Positions 9,261 through 17,847 are shown, counted from the stretch's first letter. The stretch is 64,000 bases of DNA from Sediminitomix flava (GCF_003149185.1 NZ_QGDO01000002.1:248001-312000), one strand, 5' to 3'. Notes: generated from the sequence alone by a model not told the origin. Numbers and translations: made by a program.

Positions 9261-10032
9261 GGAATTTGCGCAGAATCTTATTTCCCAAGTATGGTGGAAC
9301 GCTTGGGAAATGAGTTTCACGGAAAATACAATTCTTCTTCGTGATAATAAACTACCCCAAAGACAAGGATTTACCATTCTAATTGAGGCAAGATCTTGTT
9401 CGCTGACAGCTATATTTAGCTTTGAAAGTGCCTCATTAAATTTGTTGGAAGTAGTCAATAAATCCATTGAAGAGAATAGAGCTTTGTTACAAGCGATCTT
9501 GCACAAAGATCAGACAGTCAGGCTAAGTTTAGAACGTTTAGCAGTTCAAGAGAACTTTCAAGATAAACAGCATTTTTCACAAGACTTCAAGTTAATCATT
9601 AGAAAGACTGTTGAGGCATATACTGAAAAGAGCCTGTTAAGCTTTATAGATCTATTGAAAACTTTGGTGCTAATTGTTTTTCCCTATAAGCAGGAAGTCG
9701 GAGCTATCACAGAAGGGAGGCAAGTGGAGGTAGCACTTTCTAGATATGAACGCAGTGCTAAAAATAGAGCAATAGCACTCTCCGTTCACGGCTATCGTTG
9801 TAAAGCTTGTGACCTTCAAATGGATGAAAAATACGGAGCAATCGCTCATAACTTAATCCATGTACACCATATTATCCCTGTTTCGGAAGGCGAAAGGATA
9901 TTCGATCCTTTAGTGGACTTAGTACCGCTTTGCCCAAATTGCCATACAATCGCCCATCAGCAAGAACCACCTTTATTACCTAAACAAATTAGAGAACTAA
10001 TACAGAAAGAACATGGAATACAGATTCAATAA
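9250..10032 (+). CDS. HNH endonuclease of the paraMORC operon
   Basis: About 260 residues from the ATG at 9250, which overlaps the GHKL stop by 11 bases. An earlier ATG at 9217 is possible. The C-terminal third is a zinc-stabilised HNH nuclease: CKAC, then VHHIIPVS with the catalytic His pair, then DLVPLCPNCHTIAH. The four Cys form two CxxC knuckles and the final His completes the HNH signature. The segment just before it (SAKNRAIALSVHGYRCKAC) is typical of McrA-like HNH modules. The N-terminal 170 residues are helical and unknown. As the only recognisable nuclease in the plus-strand set, it is the likely DNA-cutting effector loaded by the SNF2 and GHKL ATPases. That role is inferred from context. 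Confidence 0.85.
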   Translation: MQNKEFAQNLISQVWWNAWEMSFTENTILLRDNKLPQRQGFTILIEARSCSLTAIFSFESASLNLLEVVNKSIEENRALLQAILHKDQTVRLSLERLAVQENFQDKQHFSQDFKLIIRKTVEAYTEKSLLSFIDLLKTLVLIVFPYKQEVGAITEGRQVEVALSRYERSAKNRAIALSVHGYRCKACDLQMDEKYGAIAHNLIHVHHIIPVSEGERIFDPLVDLVPLCPNCHTIAHQQEPPLLPKQIRELIQKEHGIQIQ

Positions 10033-10981
10033 ATACGACTTTAAAAGATACTTGCTTGAAAATATGCCCGGAGCAAGAATAGATGAATTGATCTTTTGGA
10101 AAAATAATATTCCTGTTCCATTAGATCTTGTTTATAGAATCTTTGAAGAAAGAAATGCTCTTGTAAGACTCTATCTTGATCATTTATCAGCTATCCTGTT
10201 TTATTGGAAATCTCAAACAAATGAAGATGTGGCGATAGGAATAGCTAGTCAGCCTTGTAAAAAAAAGGATGATGAAGTAGGAGGAATATCAAATATTCTA
10301 GCACGTTATTTTGAAGATCAAGAAATACGAGGAACGATCAACAATATTCGGGAGGTATTGGGACAATCTAGTTATAAACCAGAACTTGAGGGAATTCTAA
10401 AGGCACTTAGACACGATGGTAAAAAATATAAGAGAATATACTTTCCGCTTTCTGTAAAAAAGAAACTCGTGGAGTATAGCCCTGAATTGGTTAAGGTTGT
10501 AGGCGTAAGTAATAATGATATGTTTGGTAATGTTGTAGCCGATCATTTGAAAATATATCGTAGTGGTTTCTCTGACGGGTTTTACAGTATATTCAATAAA
10601 TTACTAGACTTTCAGATCTTATTCCAAACAGAAGGCTCATTAGAAGAAGTAAAGAATACCGAGATGTCAATGGACTTACCAGACTTAGGCTGTGATATAC
10701 CTAAAAACGCTTCTATTCTGTTCAATGAAGAAGATTCAACAGTCGCTTGGGAACCGATTTATGATCAAAACAGAATCAAAAGTCAGCTTTGTCTCAAACA
10801 CGACTTTATCTCCCATTATAAAAATGACCCTGAAGCATTAAACGCAATCGCTCAATTGGCACAAGCCTATTCGGAAATTGAAATGAAAACCTTCAAGAAA
10901 AAGGACAAACGTTTTATGGAAGATATCCGATCAGACATTTCAAGGCAATTGAGAATCTATGTAGAGGAATTAATGGGCTAG
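10013..10981 (+). CDS. unknown protein of the paraMORC operon with a GHKL-like C-terminal module
   Basis: A 322-residue protein with no family I recognise. It is soluble and mostly helical, with no signal peptide or membrane segment. Its last 85 residues resemble the C terminus of the GHKL ATPase two genes upstream. VAWEP (W246) matches VLWCP (W450), KDKR at 297-300 matches KDKR at 506-509, and SRQLR at 310-314 matches SRILR at 519-523, with a nearly equal distance between marks. It may therefore pair with the ATPase through a shared dimerisation domain, as MutL proteins do through their C termini. That is inference. The start overlaps the HNH gene by 20 bases, so it belongs to the same translational unit. 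Confidence 0.75.
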   Translation: MEYRFNKYDFKRYLLENMPGARIDELIFWKNNIPVPLDLVYRIFEERNALVRLYLDHLSAILFYWKSQTNEDVAIGIASQPCKKKDDEVGGISNILARYFEDQEIRGTINNIREVLGQSSYKPELEGILKALRHDGKKYKRIYFPLSVKKKLVEYSPELVKVVGVSNNDMFGNVVADHLKIYRSGFSDGFYSIFNKLLDFQILFQTEGSLEEVKNTEMSMDLPDLGCDIPKNASILFNEEDSTVAWEPIYDQNRIKSQLCLKHDFISHYKNDPEALNAIAQLAQAYSEIEMKTFKKKDKRFMEDIRSDISRQLRIYVEELMG

Positions 10982-11139
10982 TCCATTATTTCCTATATGA
11001 TCGGTTCTTTTCGGGAGATTTTGATAAATCTTATTTTGGTTTTGCTTCATGCTTTTTAAAGTGTGTGGAAGAATACTAAATCTTGGTAAACTGATACAAA
11101 TAGTTTAACTTCAATACTATTCTAAAAAACTAAGTTAAC

Positions 11140-13635
11140 ATGTTTCAGATACTACTTTTTATTGGGGTGATCACAGGGATGATAGGTTTTGCTTACCCTT
11201 TGATATTACAGGTAATTACCCGTTTAGATGACAAATATTCTTCGACCCATGTAGTTAGTTTATTTGATCGAGAAAAGGAAAGAAACATTTTCATGTGGTC
11301 TTTTTATGTAGCTCTGGTATTAGCAGGATTTTGGACTTTCCATGATCATAACCCTAGTATCAAGGAAGGTGCATTTCATATTGAAGTATCTACAAATGGA
11401 ATTATAGAAGGGACTCTAAAGGCTAAGGAAGTGAGTCATAATACTATTGGCTGGCTATTGGATGTGTCTATAATAATTGCGGTGGTATTTTTGGTAGTGG
11501 CTTTCTTTATGATGGTCAAGCGGATACATGTTTATTATACTCCAATCAAACTAGTAGAGTATCTATTCGAAAAGCATAAGAAATATCATCATGAAAAAAG
11601 GAAACAAGGAAAGGAAAGTAATCTAGAATATTTTAAGGCATTATCTGATATTTTTATTCATTCTATTCAAAAGAAAAACCGTCCGCTATCGGATTGGTTG
11701 ATGAAAAACTTTAACGAGGAATTTGATAGAGAGAGGATGAATCAAGAAGAGAATGATTGGGGCACTGTTTTTCCAGATGTTTACCATGAACTAATCTACC
11801 AGATTATAGAAGAATTAATTGTGTTGAAGGATAGGAAACTCCTTCAATTAGAAAAGTATACTTCGGGGTCTATATGGCTTTTAAGAGTTGGCTTGTATCG
11901 GGAACCTAGAATTTCAAGTAATACATTTACTCATCTATGGAAAAATATAAGCTTAGCCGTAGAAGAAAAAAGGGATGACTTGGTGATGCACCATTGGATA
12001 TTAGCATCTGAGTATATGAAGTATCAGCTTGAAGAATTATTAGAGGGGGAATGGGATCGGAAGAAACAAGATGATCAGATCAATAAAAAACAAGCTGAAG
12101 AAAGAAATAGACGAAGAAGTTACTTTTTACAATTCCATTATGCTTTAGGTGGTTTGTTATTGTATCAAAAGCGTTATGACTGCCTAAGACGAATGTTTGA
12201 TTATACGACTAGTGAGCCTCGTGAATATCCCTTACTACCGAATTCTATAGATGATATATTCGATTGGTATATGAAGGATAGAGAGGTGTTATTTTATGAT
12301 GAAATGTTTGTTCATAGGAACTTTCCTTTTCCTAGTATGGAAGGTGTAAAAGCCGATGGAGTTGTAGGTAAATGGGTTTCTCGTTATATAGCATTACTGT
12401 TTTTGAGACAATATACCTTGAAAACTACCCCTCATATGACAACAAAAGCTCCATTAGAAAATCTAACATTACCTTATGGCAAGAGACTATTGAAAGTATG
12501 GTTAGATGGATTAGACTTTTTTAAGGATATGCTATCGGAAAATCTAGAGGATAAAGAACTGTTTAAAGCTTTAGATTGGAGTCATTCAGATAAGCAATGG
12601 TATATAGATAACAAACGGGATTATCCTCTTAAGTATATTGATAATTTGGAAACTCTACTCAAGGATCCAGAGAAGAATCATGTAAGAAATGTGCCTCTAG
12701 ATAATGAAAAATTGCAATCATTCTATGGTTCAACGAAAGAAAATATTGAATATGTTTATAAGTATTTTGAAGAAATAAGCAATAAGTCTGAGATAACAGA
12801 GAATTATCAATCGTATTTTTTTGAGGAAATAAAAAGGAAAGTTTTCGAAAGAGAATCTTATTTACCAGAGAGTACTACGCATTATATGTATAGGGATTCT
12901 ATCTTAGGAAATTGGATAGCTAAAGACTTTTATGAGGAAATAGTAAAGTCATTTGTTTCTAACATAAGCGAATCTTATTTGATCAAAAAGGCAGATTTTG
13001 ATCTAGTATTTGCTCGATTAAATATCGATTCAGAATATATGATAATTTCTTTTGGAGTTGATTTTTCATGTGATATGGCTTCTGATGAGGGGGAATTATT
13101 TTATCGTATAGCTAATAAATGGCTTGAAAAAAATGGAGTAGGAAAGCCAATTAAATTAACCTCTGAAAGAGGTTTAGAAAATTCTATTTTGATTCTTAAA
13201 AAATCAGATTTACCTCAGATCATCGCATATGAGATAGATGATAAGTATAAAGACTATAACCTCAAGTGTCTTGATGAAACCTATCATATTTATGCTTCTA
13301 TATTAGATCTTCAAAAGACTTCAAAAGACTTCAAAAAAAAGGTAGGTCAGTTTGATGGACATATGGACTTAGATTTATCCGTACTCCAAAGTATCTTTTT
13401 AAATACAGAAATTCGTTGGAAGAAAAATATAGATATGATACAAATTAAGGTATATGAAGAGTATTTAGAAGGAGAAGTTCCTAATAAAGTAAATGATGTA
13501 TTGCCTTTAAAGAAACTAAAACCTAAGTATGAAACATCTTATTCAATACACAATGCATTTATGGATGAAGAAATCGTCCAAAAACAAGTTTTCGATGATA
13601 TTAATGAAGATGTTCAACCAATTGTGTCAGATTGA
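11140..13635 (+). CDS. large membrane-anchored protein of the defence island, function unknown
   Basis: An 831-residue protein with hydrophobic segments near residues 3-24, 51-68 and 107-130, then about 700 mainly helical, charged residues that should be cytoplasmic. No nuclease, ATPase or TIR motif was found. A basic, coiled-coil-like stretch lies near 305-325. The gene is 158 bases downstream of the previous operon on the same strand, so it may have its own promoter. Membrane-bound proteins often act as abortive-infection effectors in defence islands, but nothing in this sequence shows that directly. The intergenic stretch before it holds no clear terminator, so read-through from the paraMORC operon is possible. 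Confidence 0.6.
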   Translation: MFQILLFIGVITGMIGFAYPLILQVITRLDDKYSSTHVVSLFDREKERNIFMWSFYVALVLAGFWTFHDHNPSIKEGAFHIEVSTNGIIEGTLKAKEVSHNTIGWLLDVSIIIAVVFLVVAFFMMVKRIHVYYTPIKLVEYLFEKHKKYHHEKRKQGKESNLEYFKALSDIFIHSIQKKNRPLSDWLMKNFNEEFDRERMNQEENDWGTVFPDVYHELIYQIIEELIVLKDRKLLQLEKYTSGSIWLLRVGLYREPRISSNTFTHLWKNISLAVEEKRDDLVMHHWILASEYMKYQLEELLEGEWDRKKQDDQINKKQAEERNRRRSYFLQFHYALGGLLLYQKRYDCLRRMFDYTTSEPREYPLLPNSIDDIFDWYMKDREVLFYDEMFVHRNFPFPSMEGVKADGVVGKWVSRYIALLFLRQYTLKTTPHMTTKAPLENLTLPYGKRLLKVWLDGLDFFKDMLSENLEDKELFKALDWSHSDKQWYIDNKRDYPLKYIDNLETLLKDPEKNHVRNVPLDNEKLQSFYGSTKENIEYVYKYFEEISNKSEITENYQSYFFEEIKRKVFERESYLPESTTHYMYRDSILGNWIAKDFYEEIVKSFVSNISESYLIKKADFDLVFARLNIDSEYMIISFGVDFSCDMASDEGELFYRIANKWLEKNGVGKPIKLTSERGLENSILILKKSDLPQIIAYEIDDKYKDYNLKCLDETYHIYASILDLQKTSKDFKKKVGQFDGHMDLDLSVLQSIFLNTEIRWKKNIDMIQIKVYEEYLEGEVPNKVNDVLPLKKLKPKYETSYSIHNAFMDEEIVQKQVFDDINEDVQPIVSD

Positions 13636-13674
13636 AGGTATTGTTCTACACTCACTTTCTGCAATACCTCCTTC

Positions 13675-14061
13675 TTAAACGTAATTTTTTAGTTGACACT
13701 CCCATATTGTTATAACATTCCATCCCATTTCTTCTAATTTCAGTCGGTGAAGAATATCATTCGCTCGATTACGAGTGATTTTCCATGTCCAAAAGTCGGT
13801 ATTGCTTTTGGGGAACCGGAAATGCTCACAGTTTTTATGGCCATGCCAAAAGCAGCCATGCACAAAAATGACAGTCTTGTATTTCGAAAGGACAATATCG
13901 GGTGCCCCAGGTAGCTTTCCATTCTTGTAACTCCCATGCAGACGGAACCGAAAGCCATGTTTATGCAGATAGCTTCTTAGCAGTCGTTCGGGTTTGGTGT
14001 TTTTACTCCGAATATTAGCCATCATGCGGCTTCTGGTTTCTCTATCTACAATATCACCCAT
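13675..14061 (-). CDS. vsr: Vsr-family very-short-patch mismatch endonuclease
   Basis: About 128 residues from the ATG at 14061, chosen because MGDIVDRETRSRMMANIR is the usual Vsr N terminus. An upstream start at 14094 would overlap the recombinase gene. Vsr nicks DNA at T:G mismatches left by deamination of 5-methylcytosine, which fits the m5C methyltransferase on the same island. Seen: Glu25 in the N-terminal helix, Asp55 in GAPDIVL, and the zinc and active-site cluster VHGCFWHGHKNC (His68, Cys70, His73, His75, Cys78), closed by Cys122 in WECQL. The C terminus stops six residues after WECQ, shorter than in the E. coli enzyme. It lies 16 bases downstream of the recombinase gene and about 9 kb from the methyltransferase, an unusual separation. 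Confidence 0.9.
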   Translation of the reverse strand: MGDIVDRETRSRMMANIRSKNTKPERLLRSYLHKHGFRFRLHGSYKNGKLPGAPDIVLSKYKTVIFVHGCFWHGHKNCEHFRFPKSNTDFWTWKITRNRANDILHRLKLEEMGWNVITIWECQLKNYV

Positions 14062-14077
14062 GATAGACCATCTTAAA

Positions 14078-15310
14078 CTATTTCCCCCAAGCATCCATCA
14101 TTTCAGCATTGACTTCCTCTTGGTTAACTCCTACATAACGCATCATTGTCTTAATGTCCGTATGTCCTGTAATTTTCATGATGATATCAGGTCTCATTCC
14201 CTTATTCAACGAATGGGTGATAAAAACTCTTCGTGCTGTATGTGTAACGAGAAGCTCCCATTTCTTCTTTTTGAACGTTGTTTTATTTTTCCCCGCATAC
14301 CTTACCCTTTCAACTTCATCATCCAATCCGACCAATTGTCCTAATTCCTTCAATCCTCTATTCATTAAAACATCAGACATTGTTGGGAAGTTACCATCAT
14401 ACTTTTCAATGATTGGTCTTGAATGATCTGTAATTGGAATTGTAATCTGTGCTTTTTTCCCTTTGTTTGGAAAAACTTTCAATGTGTTTCCAACTATATT
14501 TTCAGAAGTCAACTTTGAATAATTACCAAACCTCAAGCCTGTAAAACAGCCTAACACAAACAAATCTCGGACTATTTCAAGTTTAGGCTTATTTGTTAAA
14601 TCTATTGCTACAATGTGATTGAGTTCTTTTTCCGATAATACGAAAGGAGTTGCAGGTGCTTTGGGTCTAACGAACTTCTGAAAATCTAGATTTGAATTCA
14701 GGCCTTTATCTGACATATCATTGAGAAAGACTTTCAGGTTCTTGATCATATCTCCAACGGTATTATCACTCAGCTCCTTTTGATCATAAAGAAAATTGAT
14801 AAAGGAGTTATAGAAGGAGTTGTTGATTACATCAAAACTAAGTTGTGTGGAATGAAACTCTTGGAAGTCTTTCAAATGGTTCTGAAGAGTTATATACTTC
14901 TGGATTGTACCATGAGCTTTCTGTGGACGGTTTTCTTCAACAAAGCTATCAAAGTAGTCCATAAAAGTTTTTTGTTCTATTTCCCCCTTTCCGACCTTGC
15001 TATTATGTGCTTTCTTCACCTGCTCTGTTGTTGGAACTACACCTTGAAACTTCAACTCTAAAGCAATTTCATCAATATCTGCTTTCAATTGATTTAGAAC
15101 ACTATTCCTTGTACTGAAGCCTTTCATACTTCGTTTTATCTTCTGTCCCGTCTCATCCCAGTCCTTGGGTTTAACGTATATTCCTGTTGAGAATAAGCAA
15201 TGTTTATGATCATGATAATAGCCTACAAGAATAGCGGTTTCTCCTTTAGCATTTACCCTTTTTTTTCGGATTAATAACTTGGTTGTCATAACAACTTTAA
15301 AGTTTAACAT
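14078..15310 (-). CDS. tyrosine recombinase (Bacteroidota integrase type)
   Basis: A 410-residue phage-type integrase. An Arm-DNA-binding-like N terminus (about 1-90) and a SAM-like core-binding domain (about 115-215) precede the catalytic domain. Residues seen: Arg260 in TGLRFGN, Lys near 283 in FPNKGKK, His357 and Arg360 in THTARR, His383 in TGHTD, and nucleophile Tyr392 in MRYVGV. The second Met (base 15289) may be the true start, since MTTKLLIRKK resembles related N termini. It forms a transcription unit with vsr and sits at the right edge of the defence genes. It is the likely agent that inserted or moves the island. Attachment sites could not be matched because the left end lies outside the window. 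Confidence 0.93.
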   Translation of the reverse strand: MLNFKVVMTTKLLIRKKRVNAKGETAILVGYYHDHKHCLFSTGIYVKPKDWDETGQKIKRSMKGFSTRNSVLNQLKADIDEIALELKFQGVVPTTEQVKKAHNSKVGKGEIEQKTFMDYFDSFVEENRPQKAHGTIQKYITLQNHLKDFQEFHSTQLSFDVINNSFYNSFINFLYDQKELSDNTVGDMIKNLKVFLNDMSDKGLNSNLDFQKFVRPKAPATPFVLSEKELNHIVAIDLTNKPKLEIVRDLFVLGCFTGLRFGNYSKLTSENIVGNTLKVFPNKGKKAQITIPITDHSRPIIEKYDGNFPTMSDVLMNRGLKELGQLVGLDDEVERVRYAGKNKTTFKKKKWELLVTHTARRVFITHSLNKGMRPDIIMKITGHTDIKTMMRYVGVNQEEVNAEMMDAWGK

Positions 15311-15328
15311 CTAAATTAACTAGAAACA

Positions 15329-15350
15329 GGTCGATCTATAGGTCGATCTA
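15329..15350. promoter_or_regulatory. direct repeat upstream of the recombinase gene
   Basis: GGTCGATCTA occurs at 15329-15338 and 15341-15350, separated by two bases, about 20 bases before the recombinase start. It may be an operator or a recombinase arm-binding site. Only the repeat itself is directly seen. Confidence 0.4.
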
Positions 15351-16018
15351 AATTATGTAAAACTTTGTAATAAATTGTAAAACAAAATAGTGAAAACCTT
15401 ATTCTAAGGCAAATAAAATACATTTATGTAAAATAGTGTAAACTAGTTGTAGTTCAGGTGGGACCACGGAATAGCCTTGTATGTGGCTTAGAAGCACTTT
15501 AGAGAAATCTAGAGTGCTTTTTTTATTGTAGCATTTTTTATACTTCGGTATATACTAATTGATATACACCCAAAATAGATTTGTAGTAACTACACCACCA
15601 TTACTAACGACTCATAGAATGTCAGTTTATAACTTCTTGAAGTTAATTTTACAATTCCAATAATTAAGAATGTAAGTATATATTGAAATCTCAGATTTTA
15701 ATATCAATATTTATAGCTCATTACTAAATTTCGAAAAGACGATACGTTTTTAGTAGATATTAAAAAACAATGATTGGTGATTTTTTGGCCTTATTTTTTA
15801 TAACATTTATTAGACTTCCAATGGTGAATAATTTTACACCAACAGCATCTCTGAAAATTGACGTTAAAAATGGAATACAGATAAGGACTATTACTTTGAA
15901 ATACTAAAAAAATAAGTACTTAAAATATAAGCTCATATCAACTAAACGCCATGCATTGGCCAGCACAGCCAATGCTCGTAGTTTAACTATGACTTTAGCA
16001 AAATTTAAACTTAAACCT
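15351..16018. other. intergenic edge of the defence island
   Basis: About 670 AT-rich bases without a convincing gene. They contain TATGTAAAA repeats near 15353 and 15424, a GC-richer segment at about 15440-15490 followed by a terminator hairpin, and an inverted repeat GCATTGGC/GCCAATGC at 15953-15975. If the island was inserted by the recombinase, an attachment site is expected in this stretch. I could not identify it or any tRNA or tmRNA gene. Confidence 0.4.
15493..15525 (+). terminator. intrinsic terminator of an unidentified short transcript
   Basis: AGCACTTTAG at 15493-15502 pairs with CTAGAGTGCT at 15509-15518 with one wobble, followed by seven T. The upstream 50 bases are GC-richer than the surroundings but contain no plus-strand gene that I recognise. 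The terminator may belong to a small RNA or be the remaining 3' end of a gene interrupted by the island. Confidence 0.65.
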
Positions 16019-17005
16019 ATGAAAAACTTAATTCAAAAAGCAATTTATCAAGTTATACTATTTACGATTGTTTTTAATGGTTATGGACAATCTATTAAGT
16101 CTTTGAAAAAGGAATTTAATTTAAAGGCTCAAACCATAGAAAAATTAGAAGGCACTGATTACTCATGGGTAACAACAAAAGACTATAAAAAACACCTTTA
16201 TTCTAATTCTGAAAACAAAATATATTCCAAAGGACTCGATGATGAAAGTACTATTATTCTTGATGAAAAAAACAATTGGATAGTACTATATAGTAAATGT
16301 TGTTACGATACTGCTCCGACTACCAGATGGACAAGTACACAGATAGCAAAAAGTAAGTATGATTCCATTAGTTATGTCGGATGGCAAAAAGTTATAGGCT
16401 ACAATTCTAAGGGGCTAAGTATTTTTTCAGTAGAAAACCCAAATAACAGTGAAATAATACCTAATGCAGTTGAAGTATTACACTCAAAAAAAGATAACGA
16501 GCCTTGGCAGTCAATGAGTAGTATTCAAAGTTTTGACTTTGGAAAATTCATCGTAAAATGTATCGATAAGAGTAATAAAACCTATTACACCATCATAGAT
16601 ATTGAGGATTACAACAAACAAAATAAAAAGTTAAGCGAAGGTGAAACCTGGAGTGGAGGAAATACAAAATATTCGAGTCCAAACTTTGATAAAATCTTAG
16701 CTTTTTCAAATGGTGATTATATAGCTGGTATACTAAATGACAAAAAAGTTATTTATGATACTCAAAATTCTAAAGTTGTTGACGAAGGTTATACAGCTAC
16801 TTATGTTTCAGATTGTGATTTTATATTAGTCATTAAAGATAACTCAATAGGATTCTCTACAAATGATGGCTGGAAAACTGAAAACATTCACCCCATAAAA
16901 GCGGTAGAACTTGGACACTGTGAGTCTGATAAAACAATTCTTATAGCTAAAAATGGTTCAAAATATTCTTTAGATTTTTGGGAAGGAACCCTCACCGAGC
17001 TTTAA
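16019..17005 (+). CDS. exported protein of unknown function
   Basis: About 328 residues from the ATG at 16019, which gives a good signal peptide (MKNLIQKAIYQVILFTIVFN then GYGQ). The longer reading frame from a TTG at 15956 would put 21 odd residues in front and is rejected. The mature part is rich in Lys, Asn, Ser and aromatic residues, with short repeating beta-type stretches such as GDYIAGILNDKKVIYDT and NSIGFSTNDGWKTE. This could be a beta-propeller or WG-like fold, but no clear consensus is visible. It is probably periplasmic or secreted. The next gene follows after 89 bases on the same strand and also encodes an exported protein. Confidence 0.6.
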   Translation: MKNLIQKAIYQVILFTIVFNGYGQSIKSLKKEFNLKAQTIEKLEGTDYSWVTTKDYKKHLYSNSENKIYSKGLDDESTIILDEKNNWIVLYSKCCYDTAPTTRWTSTQIAKSKYDSISYVGWQKVIGYNSKGLSIFSVENPNNSEIIPNAVEVLHSKKDNEPWQSMSSIQSFDFGKFIVKCIDKSNKTYYTIIDIEDYNKQNKKLSEGETWSGGNTKYSSPNFDKILAFSNGDYIAGILNDKKVIYDTQNSKVVDEGYTATYVSDCDFILVIKDNSIGFSTNDGWKTENIHPIKAVELGHCESDKTILIAKNGSKYSLDFWEGTLTEL

Positions 17006-17094
17006 AACTTTGCTATGACTGAATAACAAATAACGTGTTCAATACTTTACGAAAGTTTACTGTTTTCTACTATCCGACTTGTCACACATCAAAC

Positions 17095-17733
17095 ATGAAA
17101 AAAATAATTCTATTTACAATATGTGTAATCTTAAAAATCAATGTCATTGCTCAACAGTTAGAAACGGTTGAAAATAATACGCATAACTCTAGTGATATTA
17201 ATTTTTTTATTGCGTATGACTTTGGAGAAGCAGCTTTCAATAGGTTTCAGTCATTATCTGGTGAAATTGGAGTAAGCCTTCCCAATAAACATTTGATTCG
17301 TTTAGTACATATGAATGTAAACTTAACTGAAGAACACCTAAAATCTGACTTTGTAACAACTGTAGAAGGTGAAAATGTAGAAGGTAAAATGTTGGGTCTG
17401 GAGGCATTTTACAGTTTCCCTCTTATCAAATGGCAAGAAGACAATCAAGTCATTTACCTCTCTCCTTCATTGGGGGCTTATAAAAATAAATATTGGCATA
17501 CTGAGTTAGATGAAAACTTAGAACAGTCTTCATTTACTACTGGCGTTGAATTGAGTTACAGAGAAACAAATCCTTTTAAAACTAAAAGTGCCTTAAAAGG
17601 CTTGTATTATACCGTTTCTATTCCTTTACGTGTCCATTTCAATCCACATGAGAAAACCCAACTAGGTAATACTACAATTTCTAAAAACACTTTTGATAAT
17701 AACATTTGGTTTTTTATGGGTTATCAATTTTGA
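17095..17733 (+). CDS. probable outer-membrane beta-barrel protein
   Basis: About 212 residues from the ATG at 17095, which begins a signal peptide (MKKIILFTICVILKINVIAQ). A GTG start at 17035 in the track would add an unlikely N terminus. The mature protein has alternating polar and aromatic beta strands and ends in FFMGYQF. A terminal Phe is typical of bacterial outer-membrane barrels. Residues such as GLEAFYSFPLI and YLSPSLGAYKN fit transmembrane strands with periplasmic turns. No closer family was recognised. It may form a unit with the exported protein upstream. Confidence 0.55.
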   Translation: MKKIILFTICVILKINVIAQQLETVENNTHNSSDINFFIAYDFGEAAFNRFQSLSGEIGVSLPNKHLIRLVHMNVNLTEEHLKSDFVTTVEGENVEGKMLGLEAFYSFPLIKWQEDNQVIYLSPSLGAYKNKYWHTELDENLEQSSFTTGVELSYRETNPFKTKSALKGLYYTVSIPLRVHFNPHEKTQLGNTTISKNTFDNNIWFFMGYQF

Positions 17734-17765
17734 TTCTCGAAGTTTAAAAGACTATATAGAATAAA

Positions 17766-17816
17766 GGGCATATTCCACTTGTAGGTTGCAGTGCAACTGA
17801 ACTGTGAAATATGCCC
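17766..17816 (-). terminator. nested inverted repeat, possible terminator
   Basis: GGGCATATT (17766-17774) pairs with AATATGCCC (17808-17816) and encloses a second hairpin, GTTGC/GCAAC (17784-17796). On the minus strand the outer stem is followed by TTTATTC. It may end a very short minus-strand transcript carrying the 20-codon frame at 17848-17910, or terminate the plus-strand barrel gene. The rest of 17734-18207 is AT-rich and shows nothing else. Confidence 0.5.
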
Positions 17817-17847
17817 AAGTTGTTTAAGAACAATAAAACATTGATTT

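Noticed and set aside
8926-9506. Minus-strand frames opposite the GHKL and HNH genes
   Set aside because: They run antisense to genes with clear motifs and tight operon overlaps.
15440-15525. tRNA or tmRNA fragment as attachment site
   Set aside because: The segment GTAGTTCAGGTGGGA resembles a tRNA D-arm at first sight, but no anticodon arm, T-arm or CCA end follows. Only the terminator is kept.
15953-17060. Integron gene cassettes with attC sites
   Set aside because: The hairpin at 15953 and the sequence at 17030 do not share core sites of the RYYYAAC/GTTRRRY type, and no IntI-type insertion is visible in the recombinase. Kept only as a low-interest observation.
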